Assembly (NCBI RefSeq): GCF_964186625.1
Contig: NZ_OZ075108.1
Location: 1,674,001-1,738,000 of the forward strand
Source of the DNA: Asticcacaulis sp. MM231
Lineage (GTDB): Bacteria; Pseudomonadota; Alphaproteobacteria; Caulobacterales; Caulobacteraceae
Reading direction: 5' to 3'
Length of the DNA: 64,000 bases
The notes under the pieces are model-generated. The model saw only the letters and a list, made by a program, of their open reading frames with translations. It made no database searches and was not told the DNA's origin. The translations under genes and the position numbers were made by a program. This document shows, piece after piece, positions 42,322 through 50,607 of this stretch (positions within the stretch are counted from its first letter, which is position 1; the number at the start of each line of letters is the position of its first letter).

Positions 42322-42706
42322 GGCGTACCAGACCACTGCGGCCCGTGCCGAAAATCCGCGTCAGACAGAATATCGTCTGTTTGGTCAGGTGACCCGCGCG
42401 CTGATGGAAGCGGAGCGCATGGACAAGAGTCAAATTCGCGAACGCATGGACGCGCTCGACTGGAACCGTCGCATGTGGTCAATGTTGGGGAATGATTGTT
42501 CGCTCTCGGGCAATGGATTGCCTGAGCAGGTGCGCGCCAATATTATTTCCCTGTCGATCTGGGTCAACAAGCATACCTCGCTGGTAATGCGGAACAAGGA
42601 AGAGATCGCGCCTCTCATTGACGTCAACCGCATCATTATGCAGGGCCTCGCTCCGGCGGAAAATGCGCAGCAAGGCATGAGTGCTGTTCGACAATCGGTG
42701 GGCTAA
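42311..42706 (+). CDS. flaF: flagellar regulator FlaF
   Basis: A 131-residue FlaF: AYQTTAARAENPRQTEYRLF at the N-terminus, DWNRRMWSMLGNDCSLSGNG and SLSIWVNKHTSLVMRNKEEI in the core. FlaF promotes flagellin translation or secretion and opposes FlbT; in Caulobacter it works with the specialised flagellin FljJ. It overlaps flbT by 11 bases and is closed by a strong terminator (42730-42760). Confidence 0.93.
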   Translation: MSLKAYQTTAARAENPRQTEYRLFGQVTRALMEAERMDKSQIRERMDALDWNRRMWSMLGNDCSLSGNGLPEQVRANIISLSIWVNKHTSLVMRNKEEIAPLIDVNRIIMQGLAPAENAQQGMSAVRQSVG

Positions 42707-42729
42707 GCAGATCCGCCAAGTTATCTAGA

Positions 42730-42760
42730 AGCCCGGCGCCTTCCAGCGTCGGGCTTTTTT
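42730..42760 (+). terminator. rho-independent terminator after flbT-flaF
   Basis: AGCCCGGCGC (42730-42739) pairs with GCGTCGGGCT (42746-42755), one G-T pair, followed by six T. It isolates flbT-flaF from the first flagellin. Confidence 0.88.
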
Positions 42761-42799
42761 GTGCCTTGAACGCGGTGGCTCTGGGCAAACATGGCTAAC

Positions 42800-42836
42800 G
42801 GGCGGTTAAAATTGCCGCATCGGCAGGTTTTGCCTA
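42800..42836. promoter_or_regulatory. two ftr-like (FlbD-binding) sites, first flagellin
   Basis: GGCGGTTAAAATTGCCGC (42801-42818) and CGGCAGGTTTTGCC (42821-42834) both fit the GGCAA-x-TTGCC-like core of Caulobacter ftr enhancers. They sit 110-140 bp upstream of the sigma-54 site, the normal enhancer distance. Confidence 0.6.
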
Positions 42837-42907
42837 AGCGTTTGCTGCGCGGCTAGTTTTTGCAGCCTTGATTCGTGCTTAGGCAATCTAAAAATATCAT
42901 GTAATTT

Positions 42908-42920
42908 CAAGTATTTGATT
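42908..42920 (-). promoter_or_regulatory. IHF-binding site, first flagellin promoter
   Basis: Read on the minus strand, AATCAAATACTTG matches the IHF consensus WATCAANNNNTTR at every position. It lies between the ftr sites and the sigma-54 promoter, where DNA bending would bring FlbD to the polymerase. Confidence 0.6.
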
Positions 42921-42942
42921 TAAATTTTGGGGTATCTTTTTA

Positions 42943-42957
42943 TGGCCTCGACCTTGC
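42943..42957 (+). promoter_or_regulatory. sigma-54 promoter of the first flagellin gene
   Basis: TGGC-CTCGACC-TTGC, with the GG and GC dinucleotides at the -24/-12 spacing. Transcription would start near 42969, giving an mRNA leader of about 65 bases before the ATG at 43034. Confidence 0.85.
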
Positions 42958-43033
42958 TTTGTCAGGTGTAGCTAAAATAGCTGTGCGGCAAAAGCCGTTT
43001 AAATCTCCCCGACCAGAATGGAAAGGAAATCCG

Positions 43034-43865
43034 ATGGCAAATGTATCGGTGAACACCAATGTTGGCGCAATGATCGCGCTGCAAAACCTTAACAAGACCA
43101 ATTCCCAAATGGAGACCACTCAAAACCGCATCAATACCGGTTTGAAGGTGGCTTCGGCCAAGGACGACGGCGCGACCTTCGCGATCGCTCAGAGCCAGCG
43201 GGCTTCTGTTGCGTCCTTGGATGCTGTCAAGGACTCGCTGAGCAGGGCGACATCTTCGGTGGATGTGGCCATGTCGGCGGGTGAAAGCATTTCGGATATG
43301 CTCACCCAGATGAAGGAGAAAGCACTCTCAGCTTCTGATACCTCGTTGGATACCACCAGCCGGTCTGCGCTGAACACGGATTTTGAGGCCTTGCGTGACC
43401 AACTCACCAAGACCATGCAAAACGCCAAATTCAACGGCATCAACCTGATTGATGGCAGCCTTCCAGGTTTGGAAGCCCTGGCTAACGCCGATGGTACATC
43501 CAGACTGACGGTCGCGGCTCAAGATCTGAGCCTTGGCGGTGCGATTGTGACTCTCGGTACGACGGCCAGTTTCTCCACATCTTCTTCGGCTGGCGCACTG
43601 CTGACGACCATTGACAACTCGATCAACAATGTGTCGGCGGCGCTCGCCAAGATGGGGACGTCTTCTAAGTCTTTGGAGGCTCATTCGACCTTCATTGGTA
43701 AATTACAGGAACTCGATCACGGCTGGTATCGGCAATCTCGTGGACGCTGACCTGGCAAAAGAAAGTGCTAAGCTACAGTCACTGCAGACCAAGCAGCAAC
43801 TGGGCGTTCAGGCTCTTTCCATCGCCAATCAGGCTCCGCAGCAGGTTCTCAGTCTGTTCAAGTAA
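43034..43865 (+). pseudogene. flagellin (first copy), with one-base insertion
   Basis: An alpha-type flagellin. The N-terminal domain MANVSVNTNVGAMIALQNLN with [17 protein letters not shown] is normal, the central D1 helices are intact, and the C-terminal [15 protein letters not shown] ... [15 protein letters not shown] is present but in a shifted frame. At about 43710 (codon 226), GGAACTC replaces the expected GGACTC, one extra A; as read, translation ends at 43750 with a scrambled tail that could not polymerise. The span is 832 bases, one more than the 831 of the intact third flagellin. The rest is highly conserved, so a read error is as likely as mutation. The promoter has ftr, IHF and sigma-54 sites. 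GAAAGG precedes the ATG. Confidence 0.85.
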
Positions 43866-43873
43866 ACTCATAA

Positions 43874-43902
43874 GCCGGAGCGAGTTGACCGCTCGCTCCG
43901 GC
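43874..43902 (+). terminator. stem-loop after first flagellin
   Basis: A perfect 11-bp stem GCCGGAGCGAG (43874-43884) with CTCGCTCCGGC (43892-43902), 9 bases after the stop. The T tract is weak; it may also protect the mRNA 3' end. Confidence 0.7.
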
Positions 43903-43947
43903 CTACCTTTCCGTCGCCCTAAGCGGGGCGCGAAGAGCATTTATTTG

Positions 43948-43981
43948 CGGGCAAAATTTGCCGACCCGGCAAAAATTGCCG
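43948..43981. promoter_or_regulatory. two tandem ftr (FlbD-binding) sites, second flagellin
   Basis: CGGGCAAAATTTGCCG (43948-43963) and CCGGCAAAAATTGCCG (43966-43981) are near-perfect palindromic ftr sites in tandem, about 100-130 bp upstream of the sigma-54 site; a weaker third, GGGCAGAAAGTGCC, follows at 43987. Confidence 0.7.
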
Positions 43982-44014
43982 CAAGTGGGCAGAAAGTGCC
44001 TGGCAAAAGCAGGG

Positions 44015-44042
44015 TTAAAGCAAGTTTAAAATCAAACAATTC
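44015..44042. promoter_or_regulatory. CtrA-type box with adjoining IHF-like site, second flagellin
   Basis: TTAA-AGCAAGT-TTAA (44015-44029) fits the CtrA consensus. Immediately next, AATCAAACAATTC (44030-44042) matches 12 of 13 positions of the IHF consensus. Both lie between the ftr sites and the sigma-54 promoter. Confidence 0.5.
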
Positions 44043-44077
44043 AATTCATTAGAGAATTTTCAAAAGGCCGCGCGCTT

Positions 44078-44092
44078 TGGCCTTCTTCTTGC
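44078..44092 (+). promoter_or_regulatory. sigma-54 promoter of the second flagellin gene
   Basis: TGGC-CTTCTTC-TTGC, the same spacing as at the first flagellin. The expected start is near 44104, about 63 bases before the ATG at 44167. Confidence 0.85.
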
Positions 44093-44166
44093 AATCTTCG
44101 GATCAGGCAAAATGCCGCCGGCAGACAAAACGTCGCCGGTTAACATCTAGAAGAAAGACTAGACCG

Positions 44167-44998
44167 ATGCCCGTGAATAGCGTCAACACCAATGCTGGTG
44201 CCCTCGTTGCCCTGCAAAATCTCAATAAAACCAACTCCGATCTGCAAACCGTTCAAAACCGCATCAACACCGGTTTGAAGGTTGGCAGCGCCAAGGATAA
44301 CGGCGCGGCTTTCGCCATCGCCCAAAGCCAACGCGCGACCGTGTCGTCGCTCGATGCCGTTAAGGACTCGCTGTCACGTGCAACTTCGGTTGTCGATGTC
44401 GCTTCGTCCGCCGGCGAAGGCGTTTCGGACCTGTTGACCCAGATGAAGGAAAAGGCCCTGGCCGCTTCCGATACCTCACTGGATACGACAAGCCGTGACG
44501 CTCTGCAAAACGACTTCAACTCGATCCGCGACCAGATCACCAAGACTTCTGACCAACGCCTCCTTCAACGGTATCAACCTCGTTGATGGCAGCAAGACTG
44601 AGATCACGGCTCTGGCCAACGCCGACGGTACCAGCGTTCTTACGATCGCTGCCCAAAACATGTCGCTCGGCGGTTCGATCATCACCCTGGCGAGCGATGC
44701 TTCGTTTGCCACGGCTTCGTCGGCTGCTGCGTTGCTGACCACCCTTGACTCTTCGATCAATGCCGTTTCGGCCTCGCTTGCCAAGTTGGGTACCTCCGCC
44801 AAGGCGGTTGATAACCACTCGGAATTCGTCGGCAAGCTCCAGGATTCGATCACGACCGGTATCGGCAACCTTGTTGACGCCGATCTGGCCAAGGAAAGCG
44901 CCAAACTCCAAGCTCTGCAAACGAAGCAGCAACTCGGCGTTCAGGCTCTGTCCATTGCCAACCAGTCGACTTCGACCGTTCTCAGCCTCTTCCGCTAA
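44167..44998 (+). pseudogene. flagellin (second copy), with one-base insertion
   Basis: A close paralog of the first flagellin: [40 protein letters not shown], then [20 protein letters not shown]. At about 44547 (codon 127), GACTTCTG replaces the expected GACTCTG, one extra T, and the frame closes at 44586. The remainder ([14 protein letters not shown] ... SIANQSTSTVLSLFR) continues in the other frame to 44998. The total is 832 bases, again one more than the intact 831. It has its own tandem ftr sites, IHF-like site and sigma-54 promoter. Restored, it would be a 276-residue filament subunit. AGAAGAAAG lies upstream of the ATG. Confidence 0.85.
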
Positions 44999-45006
44999 GA
45001 CTGAAG

Positions 45007-45034
45007 GGGAGGCGGGTCGTCAGGTCCGCCTCCC
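45007..45034 (+). terminator. stem-loop after second flagellin
   Basis: GGGAGGCGG (45007-45015) pairs perfectly with CCGCCTCCC (45026-45034), loop of 10, no T tract. Confidence 0.6.
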
Positions 45035-45095
45035 ACTCATCAGCACAATCCCGATATAATCAGAGGGCGCTTAAGCGATTTATCGCCGGCGTATC

Positions 45096-45440
45096 ATGGA
45101 GATGATCAATAATGTCTTGAGTTTTCCGCAGGTGAACAACGACGTCTCGCAGATCAAGCCTGCGCCGGACGTGCCTAAGGAAATCGCCAGTACAAGTTCG
45201 TCCGAGCATTCCAAAAACGACAGTCAGTCCGACCTTTCAAATGGCCAGAATTCAGGCAGCACGCCTGCTTATCTGTTGCGTCTGACGGTCGACAAGGATC
45301 CTAATACGGGTGACTGGGTCTATAAGGCTATCGATCGCTATACAGGTGAGGTGGTTCGCATCATGCCGCGCCAAGAGCTTGTAGAGATGAGAAAGTCGAC
45401 GAGCTATAAGGCTGGTTCTGTAATTAATACAGACGCTTAA
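45096..45440 (+). CDS. FlaG-family flagellar protein
   Basis: A 114-residue protein. The first 60 residues are polar and disordered (Ser/Asn/Gln-rich). The C-terminal half matches the FlaG domain: AYLLRLTVDKDPNTGDWVYK and RYTGEVVRIMPRQELVEM, the same pattern as the conserved VVDKETGEVIRQIP core of FlaG proteins. These influence filament length or cap export in other bacteria. It lies between flagellin genes, without a clear sigma-54 site. The start ATG at 45096 has no strong ribosome site; a second ATG two codons later is possible. Confidence 0.75.
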   Translation: MEMINNVLSFPQVNNDVSQIKPAPDVPKEIASTSSSEHSKNDSQSDLSNGQNSGSTPAYLLRLTVDKDPNTGDWVYKAIDRYTGEVVRIMPRQELVEMRKSTSYKAGSVINTDA

Positions 45441-45586
45441 AGTTAAGTTCTAAGGTCTAAAATTCAACATATCCACCGTGCATTTGTGAATGCGCGGTAA
45501 AAGTCGTTTGCGCTTGTTAACCTTTTGCTTACCATAAACGTTAAGACTTTGCTGAGTTGGCGTTTTTATAGAAGGTATTTGGGCCA

Positions 45587-46417
45587 ATGACAGTGAGCGT
45601 TCACACGAACTCCTCCGCAATGATTGCCTTACAGAATCTGAATGCAACCAACACAAAGCTGGAGGATGCACAACAGAAAATCAGCACGGGTCTGGCGGTA
45701 TCCTCAGCGAAGGACAATGCATCCGTTTATGCTATTGCTCAAGGTCAGCGATCCGATCTGGGGGGGCTGAAAGCGGTTACGGACAGTCTGAATCGTGCGT
45801 CCTCGATTGCAGACGTTTCGCTGGCGGCGGGTGAGTCGGTATCAGACCTGCTCAATCAGTTGCGCGAAAAGGTGGTTGGCGCGATGGACAGTTCCATCGA
45901 CACGACTTCGCGTAATGCGCTCAACAGTGATTTCAAAGCAATTCTGGGGCAGATCAGCCATGTCGTTGAAAATGCGACCTTCAACGGCTCGAACATCATC
46001 GACGGCTCGTTGCCGACCGCCATTCAATTTATCGCCAATGCGGATGCCAATTCGTCAATTACACTCAGCGTTCGCACCATCGCGCTCGGTGGTCCGATCA
46101 TTACCATTTCTGCGGGTTCGGATATCTCCACCGCATCTGGCGCCTCGGCCCTGCTCAGCAAGCTTGACACTTCGATTGACAGCCTGAATGCTAATCTGGG
46201 CGCGCTCGGTTCGCAAGCGAAGCAGATTGAGGGGCATTTGAGCTTTGTCTCCAAGCTCCAGGACTCGATTACTGGCGGCATCGGAAACCTGGTTGACGCC
46301 GACATGGCTAAGGAAAGTTCACGTTTACAGGCGCTTCAGGTCCAGCAGCAACTGGGCACGCAAGCCCTGTCGATTGCCAACCAGTCGCCGCAGCAGATAC
46401 TTTCTCTCTTCAAGTAG
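45587..46417 (+). CDS. divergent flagellin (FljJ-like)
   Basis: The only intact flagellin frame here, 276 residues. It keeps the ends (MTVSVHTNSSAMIALQNLNA; NLVDADMAKESSRLQALQVQ and SIANQSPQQILSLFK) but differs from the other two in the middle: ISTGLAVSSAKDNASVYAIA, DLGGLKAVTDSLNRASS and ENATFNGSNIIDGSLPTAIQ. No TGGC-N7-TTGC promoter or ftr pair is found upstream, unlike its neighbours. In Caulobacter the divergent FljJ, acting with FlaF, represses flagellin translation rather than building the filament; position and divergence make this the best FljJ candidate, by inference. Followed by a strong terminator. Confidence 0.88.
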   Translation: MTVSVHTNSSAMIALQNLNATNTKLEDAQQKISTGLAVSSAKDNASVYAIAQGQRSDLGGLKAVTDSLNRASSIADVSLAAGESVSDLLNQLREKVVGAMDSSIDTTSRNALNSDFKAILGQISHVVENATFNGSNIIDGSLPTAIQFIANADANSSITLSVRTIALGGPIITISAGSDISTASGASALLSKLDTSIDSLNANLGALGSQAKQIEGHLSFVSKLQDSITGGIGNLVDADMAKESSRLQALQVQQQLGTQALSIANQSPQQILSLFK

Positions 46418-46458
46418 TGGCGCTCTTCAAGTAGGGCGTGCCAAAATTTGGCGAAAGG

Positions 46459-46482
46459 GGCGGACGAAAGTCCGCCTTTTTC
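46459..46482 (+). terminator. rho-independent terminator after third flagellin
   Basis: GGCGGAC (46459-46465), loop GAAA, GTCCGCC (46470-46476), followed by TTTTT. A GNRA-type loop makes it very stable. Confidence 0.88.
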
Positions 46483-46613
46483 ATGCGTGAAGGCTTTGCT
46501 GTGTATGGGAAATGGCTCCCATTAATCGCGCGTATTAATGACTCTTAAGGACTATGAGGTGATACTGATCAGCTATACGTGATCTCCAGTCGAAAAGTCC
46601 TGAGTGTCTCTCC

Positions 46614-49601
46614 GTGTCCACCTCGTTCGATGCCTCACTGCTGACGAGCTATTATAATTCGAAATTGGGTATCACTACCCAGTCTTCGTCTTCGGGCGCG
46701 TCTGGGTCATCGAGCACTTCAAGCAAGACGCTTTCGCCGACCGGCATGGCCGATGCGCCGCGCGCGCCTTGGTCGGGCAGCACCAGCATGTTGTCGGAAA
46801 GCCAGTTGGTCACCAAGGTGTTGGCTGGGCAAAAGTTTATCAATTCTAATGCTGTCACCTCCAATGTTGCTGGCGCGTCGCCCGATTATACTAAGCTTTT
46901 CACGCTATATCAGGGCTTAAGTGCATTGGAAGGGCTTGCTGCCAAAGCGCAGGACAGCAAGACGTCCGCGCTCACTCTGGCGTCGGTTCAGCGGCGCTTT
47001 ACCGCGGGCATGTCTGAGGTTAGCGACTACCTTTCCAACACAGACTACGATCACCTGTCTCTGAATGCCGGCACCCTGACCAGCGAGTTGAAGGGCACCG
47101 TAGGTACGGCGCGCACCGATACGGTCTATACCGGGCCGGCCATTCATAGCGGCTCGGCCACGACCGCGGTCAAGGCCTTTGAGGGCGACATCAAATTTTC
47201 AATGACCGTGAAGAAAATCGGTACGGCCACGCCCTTCAATGTCGATATCGATCTGTCGGAAATGGGTACGCAAACGCGCAGCATGTCGAACGTCGTGTCG
47301 TTCATTAATGGCAAGCTCAAGGATCAGGGTTTGCAAACCAAGTTTGTGGTCAACCGCACGGCGGCCGTGCCGACCACCAGCACGGTTAATGGCAAGACGG
47401 TTACGCTATCGGCAGGGCAGGATACGTTTGGCCTGCAGATCAAAGGCGTCACGACCGAAGCGCTGACCATGAGCGCCCCGGCCGTGGCGGATTCGGTTTA
47501 TGTGGTTCAAACAACCGGCGATCCCACCGTCACGACGACCAAGAAGGCCAGCGACGGCACGAAGACAACGACGAACGCGGTGACCTCGCAGATTATCAAG
47601 TTCCAGACTGATACGTCCAGCACGGCCACACAGCCCGGTGATCCAATTTCAAAGGTCGGCGCACAATACTGGGTGGCGGGTGAGGCGGGGCAAACGGTAC
47701 TGCCTGACACTGTGGCCAATGTGGACGCCAATGGCACCGCTGATGACACCATCGCTAATGCTTTGCAAACGGCAGCGGGGCCTGATGGTTCGCTCTATGT
47801 GCTTGCCAATGTCGACGATAAGACCGACGACCAGACGATCAAAGGCACGCAGGATGTCGCGCTGATCAAGTATGATTCGGCCGGCAAGATCGTTTTTACC
47901 CGCACGCTTGGTTCATCGGATACCGCGTCGGGCCTGGCTCTCGCGGTATCAAGCGACGGCAAGGTGGCGGTGACCGGATCGGTAACCGGTGCGCTCAATG
48001 TCGCCACGACCAAGACGACGACCTATGGCACAGGGGCAAATGCTGCCAGCAGTACATCGACAACGACGACAAGCCTGAATGGCGCCAACGACACGACGAC
48101 GGACAGTTTTGTCACGGTCTACGATTCGGCTGGTGTCGAGCAATGGACTCAGCGGCGGGGCAGCAACGCTGCCGATGAAGCCACCTCAGTCACCTTCGCA
48201 GATGATGGCTCTGTCTATGTCGGTGGCAAGACCCAGGCCCTGATGCAGGGCGCCAGCGGTCAGGCCAATGGCGGCTGGGACGGCTATGTCATGGGGTTCA
48301 CAGCCACTGGCGCGCACAAGTTCACGATCCAGACGGGGACGGCGCAAAGCGATACCGTGTCTCAGGTCATGACCGACGGCAACACGCTCTATGTGGCGGG
48401 TGTAGAGGCTGGTAACGCCACGCTGAAAAGCTATAGTCTGGGCTCGACCAGCACGACGGATGCCAAGGGTGTCACGACTACGAAATATACGGCGGCCCTC
48501 GGCACCTCGCGCGATCTCGGTGGTATTGGCGGCGGCACGATCAGCGGCATGTCGATCTATGACGGCAAGGTTTATCTCGGTGGCTCGACCGGATCGGGCG
48601 ACCTGCTCAGCGCCACCGGCAACCACACCACCAACTATGCCGGAGGCTACGATGCCTTTGCGCTGTCGGTCGATAAGGATCTGAGCGCGACCGGTAATGA
48701 CAAAATCGCCTTTTACGGCGGTACTGGCACGGAAAAGAATGCCAAGGTGCAGTTCGCCAATGGCAAGGCGTGGATATCGGGTTCAACCACTGGCGCTATC
48801 GACGGCACCACCAAGGTCAATGATACCGACGCCTATCTGGCGCGTCTGAACATCGAAAACGGTCAGGTTGAATACCAAACGCGCTACACAGGCACCAATG
48901 GTATGGTGACGCCTAACGCTATCGCGGTCTCGAAGGACTCGTCGAGCGTGCTGGATCGCCTGGGGCTTCCGCTTGGCAAGATCGAAACCACTGATTCTAA
49001 GCTGATCACGGCGGGCACCAGTGTCCGCACCGGCGATCAGTTTTATCTCGTGGATCCAAAGACCGGCGTGAAGAAGACCGTCACGATCGAAGCCAATGAT
49101 ACGCTGGAAAGCCTGGCTAAGAAGATTACCCGCGCCTCCGGTTACAAGCTGACGGCCGAGGTCAACAAGGTCACGGGCAAGGCGCTGGATCGCCTCGATA
49201 TCGCCCCGACTAACAAGACGAGCCAGATGGAGATCGTCAGTGGTCCGGCGGGCAAGGATGCGCTTGAAGGTTTGGGCCTGGCCTCAGGCCTGATCACGAA
49301 TGATGCCGGAAAGACCATGGATGCCTCATCCAGCAATTATCTTACCTCGCAAAAATCGATGGGACTGGAATTCGACACCTCGCTTAATCTCAATTCCACG
49401 GCCAATATCGCCAAGGCGCTTGAGACACTGAAAGACACCATGAAGAACGTTCAGAAGGCGTACAGCTATCTACGTTATGGTGATCCGCAGGAAAGCGATA
49501 CCAAGAAAGCCGGAAAGTCCGGCGGCACGGTGCCGCAATACATGACCGATCAGATTTCCAATTATCAGGCGGCGCTGACGCGCCTGACCGGCGGCTCTTA
49601 A
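46614..49601 (+). CDS. flaEY: FlaEY-like flagellin-assembly regulatory protein
   Basis: A 995-residue Thr/Ser/Gly/Asp-rich protein. The N-terminal 150 residues are helical and flagellar-like (MSTSFDASLLTSYYNSKLGI; VQRRFTAGMSEVSDYLSNTD). Residues about 370-760 form a beta-propeller of SBBP-type repeats: DGKVAVTGSVTG, DGSVYVGGKTQ, DGNTLYVAGVEAG, DGKVYLGGSTGSG and NGKAWISGSTTGAIDG. The C-terminal 230 residues return to a hook-associated-like region (GDQFYLVDPKTGVKKTVTIE, ITRASGYKLTAEVNKVTGKA) and end in helices. Size, domain order and place after the flagellins fit Caulobacter FlaEY, needed for normal flagellin assembly. There is no signal peptide, so export would be through the flagellar apparatus or not at all. 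Start is a GTG without a clear ribosome site. Confidence 0.7.
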   Translation: MSTSFDASLLTSYYNSKLGITTQSSSSGASGSSSTSSKTLSPTGMADAPRAPWSGSTSMLSESQLVTKVLAGQKFINSNAVTSNVAGASPDYTKLFTLYQGLSALEGLAAKAQDSKTSALTLASVQRRFTAGMSEVSDYLSNTDYDHLSLNAGTLTSELKGTVGTARTDTVYTGPAIHSGSATTAVKAFEGDIKFSMTVKKIGTATPFNVDIDLSEMGTQTRSMSNVVSFINGKLKDQGLQTKFVVNRTAAVPTTSTVNGKTVTLSAGQDTFGLQIKGVTTEALTMSAPAVADSVYVVQTTGDPTVTTTKKASDGTKTTTNAVTSQIIKFQTDTSSTATQPGDPISKVGAQYWVAGEAGQTVLPDTVANVDANGTADDTIANALQTAAGPDGSLYVLANVDDKTDDQTIKGTQDVALIKYDSAGKIVFTRTLGSSDTASGLALAVSSDGKVAVTGSVTGALNVATTKTTTYGTGANAASSTSTTTTSLNGANDTTTDSFVTVYDSAGVEQWTQRRGSNAADEATSVTFADDGSVYVGGKTQALMQGASGQANGGWDGYVMGFTATGAHKFTIQTGTAQSDTVSQVMTDGNTLYVAGVEAGNATLKSYSLGSTSTTDAKGVTTTKYTAALGTSRDLGGIGGGTISGMSIYDGKVYLGGSTGSGDLLSATGNHTTNYAGGYDAFALSVDKDLSATGNDKIAFYGGTGTEKNAKVQFANGKAWISGSTTGAIDGTTKVNDTDAYLARLNIENGQVEYQTRYTGTNGMVTPNAIAVSKDSSSVLDRLGLPLGKIETTDSKLITAGTSVRTGDQFYLVDPKTGVKKTVTIEANDTLESLAKKITRASGYKLTAEVNKVTGKALDRLDIAPTNKTSQMEIVSGPAGKDALEGLGLASGLITNDAGKTMDASSSNYLTSQKSMGLEFDTSLNLNSTANIAKALETLKDTMKNVQKAYSYLRYGDPQESDTKKAGKSGGTVPQYMTDQISNYQAALTRLTGGS

Positions 49602-49782
49602 AGCCAGTCGTAAGTCGCCCGCGAACGCTTGACAGGCGCGGCGGAAAAGGGCCTTTACTATCCCTCTGTGATGCTCACAAAAAGGCATGATCCTTGAACC
49701 GATCTGCCATATTTTCGCAGCATCCTTATGGTTAAGGTGCGTGTCGGCAAGCTAGCCGGACGTCGTGAGGGGAGTTCTTCGA

Positions 49783-50457
49783 GTGAAGGATCAAAAGCGT
49801 TGGATCGCCATTGCTATTGGCGCAACGGTCGCCATTTTGGTCGGTATCGTGCTGGCCATGGGGCTATCGCGTGGCCACAAGGACGAAGAGAAGATGAACG
49901 ATCAGCCGACGGGGCTGACCTTCACCGTAGCGGATCCTTCGCCATCCCTCGACGCCAAGAAGCCCTTGCGGTGTTACGTCAATGGCGCCTATGTCGGTGA
50001 TCTGACCCTCGGTGACTGCGCCAAGAAGAACGGTGTGGCCGCGCAAAAGCTTGATGTTGGTGTCGATGACGCCGGCAACCTGACGGCCGCTCCCACGGCC
50101 TCGCTCGTGCCGGTGCCTGGTGCGCCCGCCAGCGCTATTGCCGGCGCAGAACCGGTGGATCCGGCGCAAGGCGCCGAAATCGTGCCGGATACACGCGCGG
50201 CTTCTGGCCCAACCGCCGCCTGCCTGCGTTTCAGCAGCAATTCGTGGAACCGGTTGTCGGATAATGTCACGCTTGGTCAGTGCGCCATTCTGTTGTTCGA
50301 TCAGCGCTGCGTCACGCCAGGACAAGCCTCTTACGGCCGGTGGGGCAGCAAGACGCTGCGTCTGGTGCCGAAGCGCGTCGAGCAATCGGACGATAATGCC
50401 ACCTTCAGGGCTCTGGTCGATCAGGGGCAGGGCTGTTCGGTGCCAATGGTGCGCTAG
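49783..50457 (+). CDS. membrane-anchored protein with duplicated Cys motif
   Basis: A 224-residue hypothetical. One transmembrane helix near the N-terminus (WIAIAIGATVAILVGIVLAM) follows a short basic tip, so the rest is probably periplasmic. Two similar segments are visible: LRCYVNGAYVGDLTLGDCAKK (about residues 62-81) and CLRFSSNSWNRLSDNVTLGQ with CA following (about 145-166). Each has a Cys, a [D/N]-[L/V]-T-LG core and a second Cys, suggesting a duplicated disulfide unit joined by a Pro/Ala-rich linker. GTG 49783 is chosen because GGGGAG lies 8 bases upstream; an earlier GTG at 49765 overlaps that site. Function unknown. Confidence 0.65.
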   Translation: MKDQKRWIAIAIGATVAILVGIVLAMGLSRGHKDEEKMNDQPTGLTFTVADPSPSLDAKKPLRCYVNGAYVGDLTLGDCAKKNGVAAQKLDVGVDDAGNLTAAPTASLVPVPGAPASAIAGAEPVDPAQGAEIVPDTRAASGPTAACLRFSSNSWNRLSDNVTLGQCAILLFDQRCVTPGQASYGRWGSKTLRLVPKRVEQSDDNATFRALVDQGQGCSVPMVR

Positions 50458-50478
50458 GCTTGACGTCTGCAGTTTTTC

Positions 50479-50510
50479 AAAGGGCGGGCCATGTGTCCGC
50501 CTTTTGTTTT
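50479..50510 (+). terminator. rho-independent terminator
   Basis: AAAGG(G)GCGG near 50479-50487 pairs with CCGCCTTT (50497-50504) with one bulged G, followed by a T-rich tract. It closes the preceding gene. Confidence 0.65.
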
Positions 50511-50607
50511 TACGGCATATAGTCTTTACCAGAATTTTCTTGGTTCTGACTGGCGTATCGTGATTAAATCGCCTCCATACAAGGGCGGATGACAAGAGGA
50601 TAAATCC

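Noticed and set aside
42959..43033. An earlier start for the first flagellin giving 25 extra N-terminal residues
   Set aside because: The region is the mRNA leader downstream of the sigma-54 promoter; the conserved flagellin N-terminus and ribosome site place the start at 43034.
46520..46555. Cluster of TTAA motifs upstream of the flaEY-like gene
   Set aside because: Spacings of 9 and 6 do not match CtrA, and there is no sigma-54 element.
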